From the NCBI GenBank assembly GCA_039105265.1, contig JAPFFF010000017.1, positions 558,001-622,000 of the forward strand: DNA of 64,000 nt. The letters are read 5' to 3'. The notes under the pieces are model-generated. The model searched no databases. It saw only the letters and a list, made by a program, of their open reading frames with translations, and had not been told where the DNA came from. The first letter of the stretch is position 1. Every line of letters begins with the position of its first letter. The translations under genes were made by a program, and so were the position numbers. Source of the stretch: Tritrichomonas musculus. Taxonomy: Eukaryota; Parabasalia; Tritrichomonadida; Tritrichomonadidae. Shown piece by piece: positions 48,357 through 57,008 of the stretch.

Positions 48357-48998
48357 AAAAATTAATAAAAATTAAAATAAAAACAATAAATCTTTGTTTT
48401 AAAATCAATCGATATGATAATCATTTTGAAAAATTAAAATTTTTTAATTTAAGTAATTTAGCATGTTTAATTTGAATATAAAAACGTTTTTTTTTTTTCA
48501 TACTGTCTACATTTAAAATAAAATTTTTTCTTGATGCGCAAATTATTATCTTTCGAAAAAAGTAATATACAAATAAAAAATATATTAATCGATTTTATTT
48601 TGTTTATATAAGCGATATTCTATTGAAATAAGACTGTTGTAAAAAAAAGATCTCGATAAAGAAATTCAATTCCTTGAAAAAGACAAAACGAGAGAAAATA
48701 TTATAGAGCAACATCGCACGATTTCGTTTTAAACAATTTTCGATAATAAAGAACAAGCTTCAAAATGTATTTAAGTTCATAAATATTAGAAAAAAAAATA
48801 ATGTGATACTGAAACCAAGCTTCAATAAATCTAGTCGTATATCTCGATTTCATAAGGTAAAAAAGGTTCAAAATCGTTTAAAATGCAAGCGATTTCTTTT
48901 TCAACGAATGGAGAGCGATTGACAATAATTCTAAGAATTAAAAATAGCGTTTTTATTTAAATTAAAATTTTAAAATTTTTGAATGAAAAAAGCTGACA

Positions 48999-49052
48999 TC
49001 ACTTCACCGTAAAGGACTTTTAAGCGTCGTAAAGAACTTTTCAGTGGTTCTA
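48999..49052 (-). repeat. right inverted repeat of decayed transposon
   Basis: Inverted copy of 46543-46596; reads tcacttcaccgtaaaggac inward edge to ttcta at the tip, followed by the TA duplication. Confidence 0.82.
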
Positions 49053-49273
49053 TAATTACAATCAATATGAAATTCCAAAAACTATAGTTTTATTCTTTTT
49101 AAAATATAATAATACAATTTCAAATATAAGTTGTACTCTAAAATAAACTACAAAATTCAGATTTGAAAAATAATTTTAATGGCAATCCTTTCAAGGTAAA
49201 AGTTAATCAAAATGTTTTCTTTTCTGGATATTATATTTTAATTAAATTAGTATTTGTTCAGGACAATCGTTTT

Positions 49274-50226
49274 TCAACGCCACTTTTTGAATGTATTTTG
49301 TGTAGATATTTTACGGATAATGACAGATTCGTAGGTAATAAATTCTAATAATTTTACAATTAAAATTGAATGGTTTACACCAGTTTGCCATAAAACATCG
49401 ATATCTAGCTCTCCGTGATGACAAAAGTCGTGCCATCCAACACAATGGTATGTAAAATTCTCCCATTCTTTAACGCATTGATCCTCATTTTCAATATCTA
49501 AAATAGTATTTAACCAATGTTTAAGATGAGGAAGTAAACCTCGAAATGGCTGCTTAATTATATAAGTAGTTCCATTTTCTATATATTGGAAATTGTTATT
49601 CGTATCAGTGAAACTTTTCCATCGATTATCAAAATTTTTACGATAATGGCCTGGGTCAAATCGCTCTGTCTCAGGATCAAAACCAAATTCTTCTAGAATA
49701 TGCCAACTTTTATTTTCCTTGTCTCTTGCAAATGTTTTGATATTATTTAATGAAGGTCCTGGCTTTCTATCATATTAGAAGCACCATTGAAATTTGAATT
49801 CGCCTTTCCTTTACCATCTTTGATACAATTAGAAAATTTGAGAATCTTTCCTGTTATATAAACAATCCAAGATTTCGTTGATTCAGATCCTTTTTTCTGT
49901 CCGCTCAAACGAGTGTCTGTGGAAGCGAATCCAGACATTTCACGTCTCGCATTTTCACAGCTTTTATTTGCGTAATTTACCATCTTCTTCTCAACATGTG
50001 GTAGAAGAGATGTAGTTTTTGTTAGGCTTTCATGATTGACTCCACATGAATCAAGAACTAAAGATACACGATTCATATAAGAGTTTGAAACCAAAACCGA
50101 GAATATCATTGATTTCGATGAAACCTTAGATGGAGTTGCTGGAGGTTCAACTACTTTCTTTTGCTTTTCTATGTTATCTAAGCGTGCTTGTCGAGCAGCA
50201 GATGTTTGATTTTGTCTTGCGCGCAT
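49274..50226 (-). pseudogene. unknown gene broken by one frameshift
   Basis: ATG at 50226 opens a 159-residue frame (basic, Ser/Lys-rich, start MRARQNQTSAARQARLDN) that stops at 49747. A second frame, without its own ATG, takes over near 49780 (RKPGPSLNNIKTFARDKENK) and runs about 165 residues to a TGA at 49274, through SWHILEEFGFDPETERFDPG and EWENFTYHCVGWHDFCHHGE. The seam is consistent with a single base gain or loss. The second part is rich in Trp, His and Asp and looks like a folded domain. I do not recognise the family. A sequencing error would restore a gene of about 320 residues. Confidence 0.55.
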
Positions 50227-50475
50227 TTTTTTGCTTTAAATACTTTTCAGCGCCATTCCTATTCTCCCAAATTTTCTGAAATAAACAATTTATAAAATCA
50301 ATACTCAACTTTTTTTTACTTTATTATTCATTTTTTATTAAAATCTTTCATAAAGTTAGATAATTTTAAATATTTTAACCATAATTCCATTTTGTATTTC
50401 GTTTTAAATCACTTATTTATGACAAAAAAGTGAATTGAAGTTTTTCTCTTTTTATTTTTTTAAATCTAAGTAATA

Positions 50476-50522
50476 AAACAAAAAAAAACAAAAAAAAACA
50501 AAAAACAAAAAACAAAACAAAA

Positions 50523-50564
<42 letters not shown>
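50476..50564. repeat. A-rich homopolymer tract
   Basis: Blocks of aaaac followed by about 40 uninterrupted A. It marks the change to P2-like composition; it could be natural or an assembly join. Confidence 0.8.
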
Positions 50565-50565
<1 letters not shown>

Positions 50566-50873
50566 GCTTCTGTAATGCTATTTATCATCTGATAAATAAA
50601 TGATTTGTAAATGGATTGTAACCTAAGAACATCAATTGATTGAGCTGTGCTCCATTTTTTGTGCTTAGTAGTGAGGAGTGTGCGGGATCGGGACCAGATA
50701 GAATTACGCAAATGGCCCCAATTACTGACCCATAACTGAAGGCCACCTGACTATTTTTGAATTGACCCCAAATGATGCTAATGACTAGGAATATGTGGTC
50801 AGTATCATGGGATATATAGATGGTCACCTATGACAGCCATTAATGACCCATATTTGAAGGTCACAGTGATCAC

Positions 50874-50962
<89 letters not shown>
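50874..50962. repeat. (CTA)n microsatellite, about 30 units
   Basis: An uninterrupted CTA array of 89 bases, 78 bases before the first P2 gene. It probably lies inside the P2 terminal repeat. Confidence 0.95.
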
Positions 50963-50963
<1 letters not shown>

Positions 50964-51039
50964 GAATTTTCGGCCAAAGGATTTTCAGAGGGGGTCCCAA
51001 AATTCAATTTATGGGATTTGCTATTTTTAAATTGCGTAA

Positions 51040-51537
51040 ATGGAAACTGACACGGATCTACTCCTAAAGATCGTAGATGGCATCACCGATTTGCGTCGAG
51101 ATGTCAAGCATTTGATTAAGCGTATGAACCATAAACGCAAACCATCTGCTGATACCCCAAAGGCTGAAGCACATATCGACACCACTCAGGACACCACTCA
51201 GGATGCAAATGACTCACCTCCTGAGACTCCATCCATTGAACATCCACACTCTCGCTCAAATCGCACCCATATATTCAATCGAAGCAAGTTCCTGGATATT
51301 GGGGATCACGACCGATTGATCCAATATGTCACATCACAGGTAGTAATCGATGCGGTATCCAACGTGGAACCTCATAAACGCGTATCCCTATTGCGTAAAC
51401 TAATATCCGATAACCTAAACCTAAGTATCTCCATGTATATGACCCAAAAACTACTCAACACCCATATGACTCTAAACGGTCCCCAAAGGGAAACAGCTCC
51501 AGACCCCGATGATGAGATCGATATAACCGATTTCTAA
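51040..51537 (+). CDS. unknown P2 protein (165 aa)
   Basis: A 165-residue protein: an N-terminal helix with heptads (LLLKIVDGITDLRRDVKHLI), a basic patch, a disordered Thr/Asp/Pro linker with a DTTQDTTQD repeat, and a helical C-terminal domain (about 85-150). The acidic tail ends DDEIDITDF. It is the first gene from the P2 end and reads inward. No family recognised; a DNA-end binding or regulatory role is only suggested by position. Confidence 0.6.
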   Translation: METDTDLLLKIVDGITDLRRDVKHLIKRMNHKRKPSADTPKAEAHIDTTQDTTQDANDSPPETPSIEHPHSRSNRTHIFNRSKFLDIGDHDRLIQYVTSQVVIDAVSNVEPHKRVSLLRKLISDNLNLSISMYMTQKLLNTHMTLNGPQRETAPDPDDEIDITDF

Positions 51538-51579
51538 CCGTAATCCAAAAATATTTTTGCAAAAACCGACCCCATGATG

Positions 51580-51776
51580 GATGCGTAATGCATTCTCTAG
51601 AGGAACCAACATACGTACCCGGGATTGCACATCAATCCCTCAAGGAAAATACCTGCATCCACCATGAGACTGGTTTGGGTTGCAAATGCCGGCAAATGCC
51701 CGTATTACCCCATAATCCACAAGTAATAGCTTACCCAAGGTGTTTAGTGCGCTTGGGCTCTATCACAAATATGGAC
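51580..51776 (+). promoter_or_regulatory. non-coding block conserved with P1
   Basis: Matches P1 10345-10560 in order: gatgcgtaatgcattc (51580-51595), tacgtacccggga (51612-51624), ccggcaaatgc near 51690, and ccacaagtaatag (from 51717) with aaggtgtttagt and tctatcacaaatatg. The P2 version folds cccaag...cttggg around gtgtttagtgcg. Confidence 0.7.
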
Positions 51777-51789
51777 CGGAAATAATACG

Positions 51790-51882
51790 AAAAATCGGTA
51801 TGGCAGTGGATCGAACTCATGCCTGCAGCCGAAGCCCGGAGACATGCTTCATGACCCAACAACTATACCAGTTAGCGCTAAC
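51790..51882 (-). ncRNA. tRNA-like Pol III-type unit (P2 copy)
   Basis: On the minus strand: palindrome GTTAGCGCTAAC (51871-51882), A-box-like TGGTATAGTTG, a central region, B-box-like GAGTTCGATCC, the closing ATACC that pairs with GGTAT, and a TTTTT terminator-like run (51790-51794). Same order and spacing as the P1 unit. Canonical T-stem pairing fails, so it is tRNA-like rather than a tRNA. It lies 82 bases before the polymerase start, on the opposite strand. Confidence 0.5.
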
Positions 51883-51964
51883 ACATATATGATTCCGATT
51901 TGCGATTTAAATTCAAAAACAGTATTTTTACCGATGAGAATTTTATATTTTTACCTATGGGCAA

Positions 51965-54900
51965 ATGAGCCGGATCACGAATAAGAATTTCGGTGCAATT
52001 CCATCAGGAACTGTCAAAAGCTATATCGATATCGTCAACACTGAGTTCGGTGGCAACATCCCAACCGACACCAAATATATTTCACAGCTGAGCAAACTCG
52101 TGAGGTTCCTAAATGACAACTCATTTGCAGCTCGCACCGGTTTTGATACCAATGCTACTCTCAAGGCAACAGACGTTGATACATTCTTCGAGCAATTGCG
52201 GATTGAACGCCTTTTGGATGATAATGGTTACACAAATAGACTTGATAGCAATACCGATGAGCCCATTGATGTACTTCAACTCAAACTCGAAAGGGCCCGC
52301 CAAATACAACATAATATAGCAGTTGCAGAAGATGCATTACAGGAAGCTATCCAATTGATTCGTGATAATAACACTGAGTATCCACCAATACTCCCACCTC
52401 CCACAACCCATAAGATGCCAATTCCGTATGTTAAGCAGCCTTCATATATCAAGCGATTGAATGACAAACTGGATAGTGATTACTTCAAGCATTTCGATAG
52501 AGGTGATTACATGGTTGAGGACCCCATTGATGTACTCCAGCATATGAATACCCAGGATAGGTTCCATCAGCAGCTGAGGTCTGAACGCCTTGCAGCCGTA
52601 GATAAGGATTACTTCAAGCATTTCGATAGAGGTGATTACATGGTTGAGGACCCCATTGATGTACTCCAGCATATGAATACCCAGAATAGGTTCCATCAGC
52701 GGTTAGACGATGAACGCAAAGTATGTTCATACTTCAACAAGTATTACCCCGAGTATCTCGACAGAGCTGAAATACAAGATATATTCCGAGACAGGACTAA
52801 GGTCACAAAACTGGCTCATATTATCGACGACAATGCCAGTATTGATGGTATCCCCAAGGACCCTGAAAATAATGAGATATTCGAGTACCTCAGTGAGTTC
52901 GGTCATGAGTTCAAATCGGAACACACCGATTTCCTATTTGTGAATACCCCTGAGGACTATGATAAGGCTGTAGAGGCTTGGCAAAAATATGCCAAATATG
53001 CTGATAGTGATTACAGTGAACGCACAGATATTGATACCCATGAGCCGATATACATATACTACTTCAACTCGATATCCTCATTGAACACCATATATGACGG
53101 CTTGCAACAGGTCTATGAACGCGAGGTAAAACCATTCAAAATCTATTTCCAACTCTCGGGTGTATTTGAGACCCCCTCTGCTGAGAATACCAATGCATTC
53201 CAATATACTGCAAGGGAAATCAATTGGAACAACTATAAATCAGCCACCCCAATTGTGGTTCGTGATGAGCAATCGCTTGATATCGTGAAGTACTATATTG
53301 AATCAGTACTGCACTCATATGAGACCTCAACATCTGGAACCAAGTTGATTCTCGTAGGAACCATCTCATTCACGGTATCTCGAATGGTCAAGGTCAGTGG
53401 TCCAATCAAGGATTTACCTCCTGAGATCAGAAATAGCAAATTCATCATCACAGACAACGCCGATGACAATCTATGCTGGTACCGATTTCTGGCTGCATGT
53501 CTAGATGACCATCTAGTCGACCCCAAATACAGTTGCAAAACTAAGCACCGTACACAGGCAGCTAGGAAGCTCCTATGCGAGGATCACAATATAGTGTATT
53601 CTACTAAGCCATCACAAGCTGCAATTGACCTCCTGAACAACTATCCGGGGACATCAATTGAATCCATGAAGGCATCTGCCGAGAAGCATCACTTGAATGT
53701 GGACATCTATGAGTACTTGCAGGATCGCAAGGTGTATAACCTTCAGGACCAGTGGAAATACAATAGTGATAACTCATTTAGGAAATCCGCATTGCTGTAC
53801 ACCCAAAATCGAATCATCCACATAATGTACATCAGGGATGCTGAGAAGCTGACCAACATCCACATCTGCCCAAAGTGTGGCTCATATGCCCATTACGGTC
53901 ATCAAAATATGAATCGCTTCAAGAACCATGTTAAGAACTGTGACGGGGTATTTCGAAAGCGATTCATACCCAATCGTGAACCACTACCATACTGTCCACA
54001 TATACTCAGCAATCCGGTGTACGAATATTGCTTAGCCTATGGTCTCGAATGGAAACCCAACATATATTACATCACCTACGATTTCGAAACTGTTGAACAG
54101 CCTGTGGATACATCTATTGGTTCATCCACAACCATCAACTCACGACTGATTCCCCTTAGCGTATCATCATGTGTCAAATCGCAATCTGGTTGTACCACAA
54201 AGCACTTCTCATTAAGGGATTCATCTGAGTTCATCATCAAGTGGATCGAGTGGTTGTTTGAGCAATCCAAGCAAGTGTATCACGATAAGGTTCAATACAT
54301 GAAATCCTTCATCAATCAACCAGTTGACAATCTCAAAACCATTGATCGCAACCTGAATGTGATAACCGTATTTGGATTCAACTCGAGTAGATTCGATAGC
54401 AACCTATTCAAGGAGTATCTCAACTACAGTTCAGAAGGGACTACGTTCTGGAGTGTTGAGCCCAATAGCATCATTGGTACCACATCCTCACTGAAGCAGT
54501 TCATATTGAAGTCACCCAAATACGATACCAAGTTGCGATTCATCGATGCACAATCATTTGTCGCTGGTGGTACATTACGACAATTCGGCGAAGATTTCGG
54601 CTCAAGCATGGCTTGCGGTGTAGACTTCGGCGGGGTCGAGAATAGCTCGAAGGGTGTATTCCCATATGAAGCCATCAACACTGAGAACTACAATGAGGTC
54701 CTCTCACAAGCAGAGCCATTTGAGTATGAAGCGTTCTACAGCTATCTCAACCAGAAGAACCCATTGACACCAGATGATTACAAGCTATATCTCGAGGATG
54801 CCAAAAACTATGAAACCCGATGGGACTACCTACTTGCATACAATGATAATGATGTCGAGATGATGATCAAACCCATTGACAACCTGATTGCACTCAATGC

Positions 54901-55093
54901 TCAGTACAACGTGGACCTCATCTCAAACCTATCGCTAAGCAAGAATGCATCCTGTATCAAGTATGCACTCGCATATAAGGAATTCAATCCAAATGCCGAA
55001 TACTCCATACAGAATCCCATTAACAAATTCAAACCAAACCTCGATTGGTGGCGATTCAAATGCGAGAACTACTATAACCAGGATGTCAAATAA
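51965..55093 (+). CDS. protein-primed DNA polymerase B, N-terminal/exonuclease part (P2)
   Basis: A 1042-residue frame. Exonuclease motifs: TYDFETVE (D706, E708), FGFNSSRFDSN, and YNDNDVEMM near residue 960. Upstream lie DDNLCWYRFLAAC (C504) in an OTU-like context and a zinc-finger-like CPKC...H...C (C635-C638 onward). Residues about 172-256 are a 43-residue segment repeated in tandem. Polymerase motifs are absent; they follow in the next frame, which overlaps by 11 bases (ATGTCAAATAA). The protein therefore needs a frameshift or a partner to make a full polymerase. Confidence 0.9.
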   Translation: MSRITNKNFGAIPSGTVKSYIDIVNTEFGGNIPTDTKYISQLSKLVRFLNDNSFAARTGFDTNATLKATDVDTFFEQLRIERLLDDNGYTNRLDSNTDEPIDVLQLKLERARQIQHNIAVAEDALQEAIQLIRDNNTEYPPILPPPTTHKMPIPYVKQPSYIKRLNDKLDSDYFKHFDRGDYMVEDPIDVLQHMNTQDRFHQQLRSERLAAVDKDYFKHFDRGDYMVEDPIDVLQHMNTQNRFHQRLDDERKVCSYFNKYYPEYLDRAEIQDIFRDRTKVTKLAHIIDDNASIDGIPKDPENNEIFEYLSEFGHEFKSEHTDFLFVNTPEDYDKAVEAWQKYAKYADSDYSERTDIDTHEPIYIYYFNSISSLNTIYDGLQQVYEREVKPFKIYFQLSGVFETPSAENTNAFQYTAREINWNNYKSATPIVVRDEQSLDIVKYYIESVLHSYETSTSGTKLILVGTISFTVSRMVKVSGPIKDLPPEIRNSKFIITDNADDNLCWYRFLAACLDDHLVDPKYSCKTKHRTQAARKLLCEDHNIVYSTKPSQAAIDLLNNYPGTSIESMKASAEKHHLNVDIYEYLQDRKVYNLQDQWKYNSDNSFRKSALLYTQNRIIHIMYIRDAEKLTNIHICPKCGSYAHYGHQNMNRFKNHVKNCDGVFRKRFIPNREPLPYCPHILSNPVYEYCLAYGLEWKPNIYYITYDFETVEQPVDTSIGSSTTINSRLIPLSVSSCVKSQSGCTTKHFSLRDSSEFIIKWIEWLFEQSKQVYHDKVQYMKSFINQPVDNLKTIDRNLNVITVFGFNSSRFDSNLFKEYLNYSSEGTTFWSVEPNSIIGTTSSLKQFILKSPKYDTKLRFIDAQSFVAGGTLRQFGEDFGSSMACGVDFGGVENSSKGVFPYEAINTENYNEVLSQAEPFEYEAFYSYLNQKNPLTPDDYKLYLEDAKNYETRWDYLLAYNDNDVEMMIKPIDNLIALNAQYNVDLISNLSLSKNASCIKYALAYKEFNPNAEYSIQNPINKFKPNLDWWRFKCENYYNQDVK
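52478..52735 (+). repeat. 129-bp in-frame tandem duplication
   Basis: gattacttcaagcatttcg begins at 52478 and again at 52607; about 95 bases are almost identical. It encodes DYFKHFDRGDYMVEDPIDVL and following residues twice. More diverged EPIDVLQ-type copies lie at about residues 97-110, so the segment has expanded repeatedly. Confidence 0.88.
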
Positions 55094-57008
55094 TCAATCT
55101 CATAAGGACAAACCCAGGAACCTCGATAAATGTGTTTGTGAGGAGCAATTCGATAAGTTCATGGAGATGTACAACAATCCAGATACAGGCAAGTGCCATC
55201 TCTGTGGTGAGCACTTCACATGGACCAATAAGCCCACTCTCGATAGAATCAATAATGATATCGGTCATGAACTCAGTAACTGTAAACTCGCTTGTGCGGA
55301 ATGCAACAGACTTCGCAGTCGTGATGACCCCAATATAACCAAACTCCGAATTCAGCTGAAGAAGTACTGCAAGATGATGCATCTCCCAACACTCATCAAC
55401 GATGAACAGGAGTATTACAGCTTACGGAACAACATCACTGGTGGTCTATCCAATGTCATGCACCGAGTCAACATCAAGGGTCATACCAAAATAAACCGCT
55501 TTAGATACAACGCCGTTGATCACAAGGTAATCTCATATGATACTCCACACACGATGACTCATATTGTTGGAGTTGATTTCAACAGCTTATACCCATCAGC
55601 ATTCAGTTCATCCAAACATGATGCCAATCCATATCACGGGGGAGTCATGTATATGCCAGGTTCCATGATAGAGCGATTCGAGGTGTACAAGGATGGTACC
55701 AAAAATATGAACACCTACAACTCATGCATGCATATCATCAACAGCCAGAAGCTCCGAAAGCATCCCAAATTCCTGTTCAAAGCGGAGGTCATGTTGAAAT
55801 GCCCAATATCCAAAATCAACTACTTCATCAATTTCCCACCTGTATTCCGCAATTTCGATATCACCAATGATGAGGCCACAATTGGTCCATATATGCACGA
55901 CTACATGACTCGCAATAAGCTCCCATCTGTTGACAAAACTGAACGGAAGCTGACCATGAGTGTTGATACAATGGGTACCTATCAGACATTCTCGAACTAC
56001 TACCTCTGGTTCCTCCTCGACCATGGACTTGTCATCGAGGATATCAAGAGTCTCACCACATACGAGGCTCATCGCGGATTCAACCCATTCGTTAGTGAGT
56101 TCATGAAACGCCGTCAGGATATCATCTCTGGATCCGAGCATGGCAATGAGAAGTTCTACAAGATCAGCATGAATGGCTCATATGGGTACGATGGGATGAA
56201 CACCGAGAAGTTCTCCAAAATCAAGATATGCTCACGCGATAAGACCTTCCAGAATATCATCTACGACAACTATGTCAGTGGCACCAAATTGAGTGATGAC
56301 AACTATCTACTCCAGATGAACCCAAAGAGCTTCAAATGCACGACATGCCTTCAGGAATCATTCTGGACTCTAGATAATGCCAAATTCTGGTATCTCACAT
56401 TCATATACGAGTTCATGTACAAGTGCCTTGATGTGGAGCGATTCCATTTCATAGAGGGGGACACTGATAGTGCGTATTTTGCGGTTGCTGGTGATGATAC
56501 CAAGGGGTCCGATCAAGAGTTCAAATACATCATCAAGAATAGGGCATTCTATGATGAGAACATATATAAGTTCATGCCGAATCCCAATATAAACACAATC
56601 GCTGATGAGAAGAAAATACTGGGTCTCTGCATTGAGAAATATGGTGAGAATATGATAGCGTTAGCCCCCAAGTGCTACACCATATTTAATAGTGGAGCTG
56701 TGACCAAGGCACTCAAACTCAAGGGGGTCTCCCTCAAGAAGAACCATATCACAAGTGATGATTACAAGGACATCATCGACAATGGTGGTGTGAAGGTTGG
56801 CAAAAATATCAATCTGCAGATGATGCGCAAACTCTCAGCACCTCCGGGGATGACTTGCAATAACAAAATCAGTGAGATGTCCATGAGCAAGATCACGGTA
56901 AACAAGAATGCTCTCACCGGGACACACACCAAAATGATTGTCCTCGAGAACCAATCCTGTGCACCATTCATCCACGGACTCACATCAGGGGACTACACTA
57001 TGATTTGA
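55083..57008 (+). CDS. DNA polymerase B, HNH plus polymerase part (P2)
   Basis: From ATG at 55083 (641 residues; the frame is open further upstream to 54945). Residues about 30-80 form an HNH-type zinc-bound fold: KCHLCGEHFTW, then TLDRINNDIGH, then CKLACAECNRLRS. Polymerase motifs follow: A, VDFNSLYPSAF; B, KISMNGSYGYDG; C, EGDTDSAYF. In known Polintons exonuclease and polymerase lie in one chain, so this is the C-terminal half of the gene at 51965, placed in the +1 frame. It may be made by +1 frameshifting, by reinitiation at the overlapping ATG, or be broken by mutation. Confidence 0.9.
   Translation: MSNNQSHKDKPRNLDKCVCEEQFDKFMEMYNNPDTGKCHLCGEHFTWTNKPTLDRINNDIGHELSNCKLACAECNRLRSRDDPNITKLRIQLKKYCKMMHLPTLINDEQEYYSLRNNITGGLSNVMHRVNIKGHTKINRFRYNAVDHKVISYDTPHTMTHIVGVDFNSLYPSAFSSSKHDANPYHGGVMYMPGSMIERFEVYKDGTKNMNTYNSCMHIINSQKLRKHPKFLFKAEVMLKCPISKINYFINFPPVFRNFDITNDEATIGPYMHDYMTRNKLPSVDKTERKLTMSVDTMGTYQTFSNYYLWFLLDHGLVIEDIKSLTTYEAHRGFNPFVSEFMKRRQDIISGSEHGNEKFYKISMNGSYGYDGMNTEKFSKIKICSRDKTFQNIIYDNYVSGTKLSDDNYLLQMNPKSFKCTTCLQESFWTLDNAKFWYLTFIYEFMYKCLDVERFHFIEGDTDSAYFAVAGDDTKGSDQEFKYIIKNRAFYDENIYKFMPNPNINTIADEKKILGLCIEKYGENMIALAPKCYTIFNSGAVTKALKLKGVSLKKNHITSDDYKDIIDNGGVKVGKNINLQMMRKLSAPPGMTCNNKISEMSMSKITVNKNALTGTHTKMIVLENQSCAPFIHGLTSGDYTMI

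Larger units (their letters stand above)
46543..49052 (+). mobile_element. decayed Tc1/mariner-like transposon (2.5 kb)
   Basis: 54-bp inverted repeats at 46543-46596 and 48999-49052 begin TAGAA and are flanked by TA on both sides (46541-46542, 49053-49054). Inside the repeats aagtcctttacg occurs twice and ggtgaagtga closes the inner edge. The enclosed transposase has a frameshift and stop codons. The repeats differ from those of the 4446-29766 element, so it is a different family. Confidence 0.85.
50227..51039. other. junction between host DNA and P2
   Basis: Host-like AT-rich DNA runs to an A-rich tract at 50476-50564, after which base composition becomes more even. Two 26-bp near-direct repeats follow (50721-50746 and 50839-50864, attnntgacccata...gaaggycac), then a CTA microsatellite. 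The exact end of P2 cannot be fixed because its other terminal repeat is outside the window. Confidence 0.6.
51538..51964. other. non-coding region of P2 upstream of polymerase
   Basis: No gene. It includes the block shared with P1 (51580-51882), ending in the tRNA-like unit, then an AT-rich leader up to the polymerase start. Confidence 0.7.

Noticed and set aside
50466-50827. Two minus-strand frames near the A-rich tract
   Set aside because: One is a poly-Phe run created by the poly-A tract; neither has coding character.
50874-50962. CRISPR-like or coding tandem repeat
   Set aside because: It is a plain CTA trinucleotide array without spacers.
51588-51785. 65-residue frame in the P2 non-coding block
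   Set aside because: The nucleotide blocks are shared with P1, but the frame is broken there; conservation is at DNA or RNA level.
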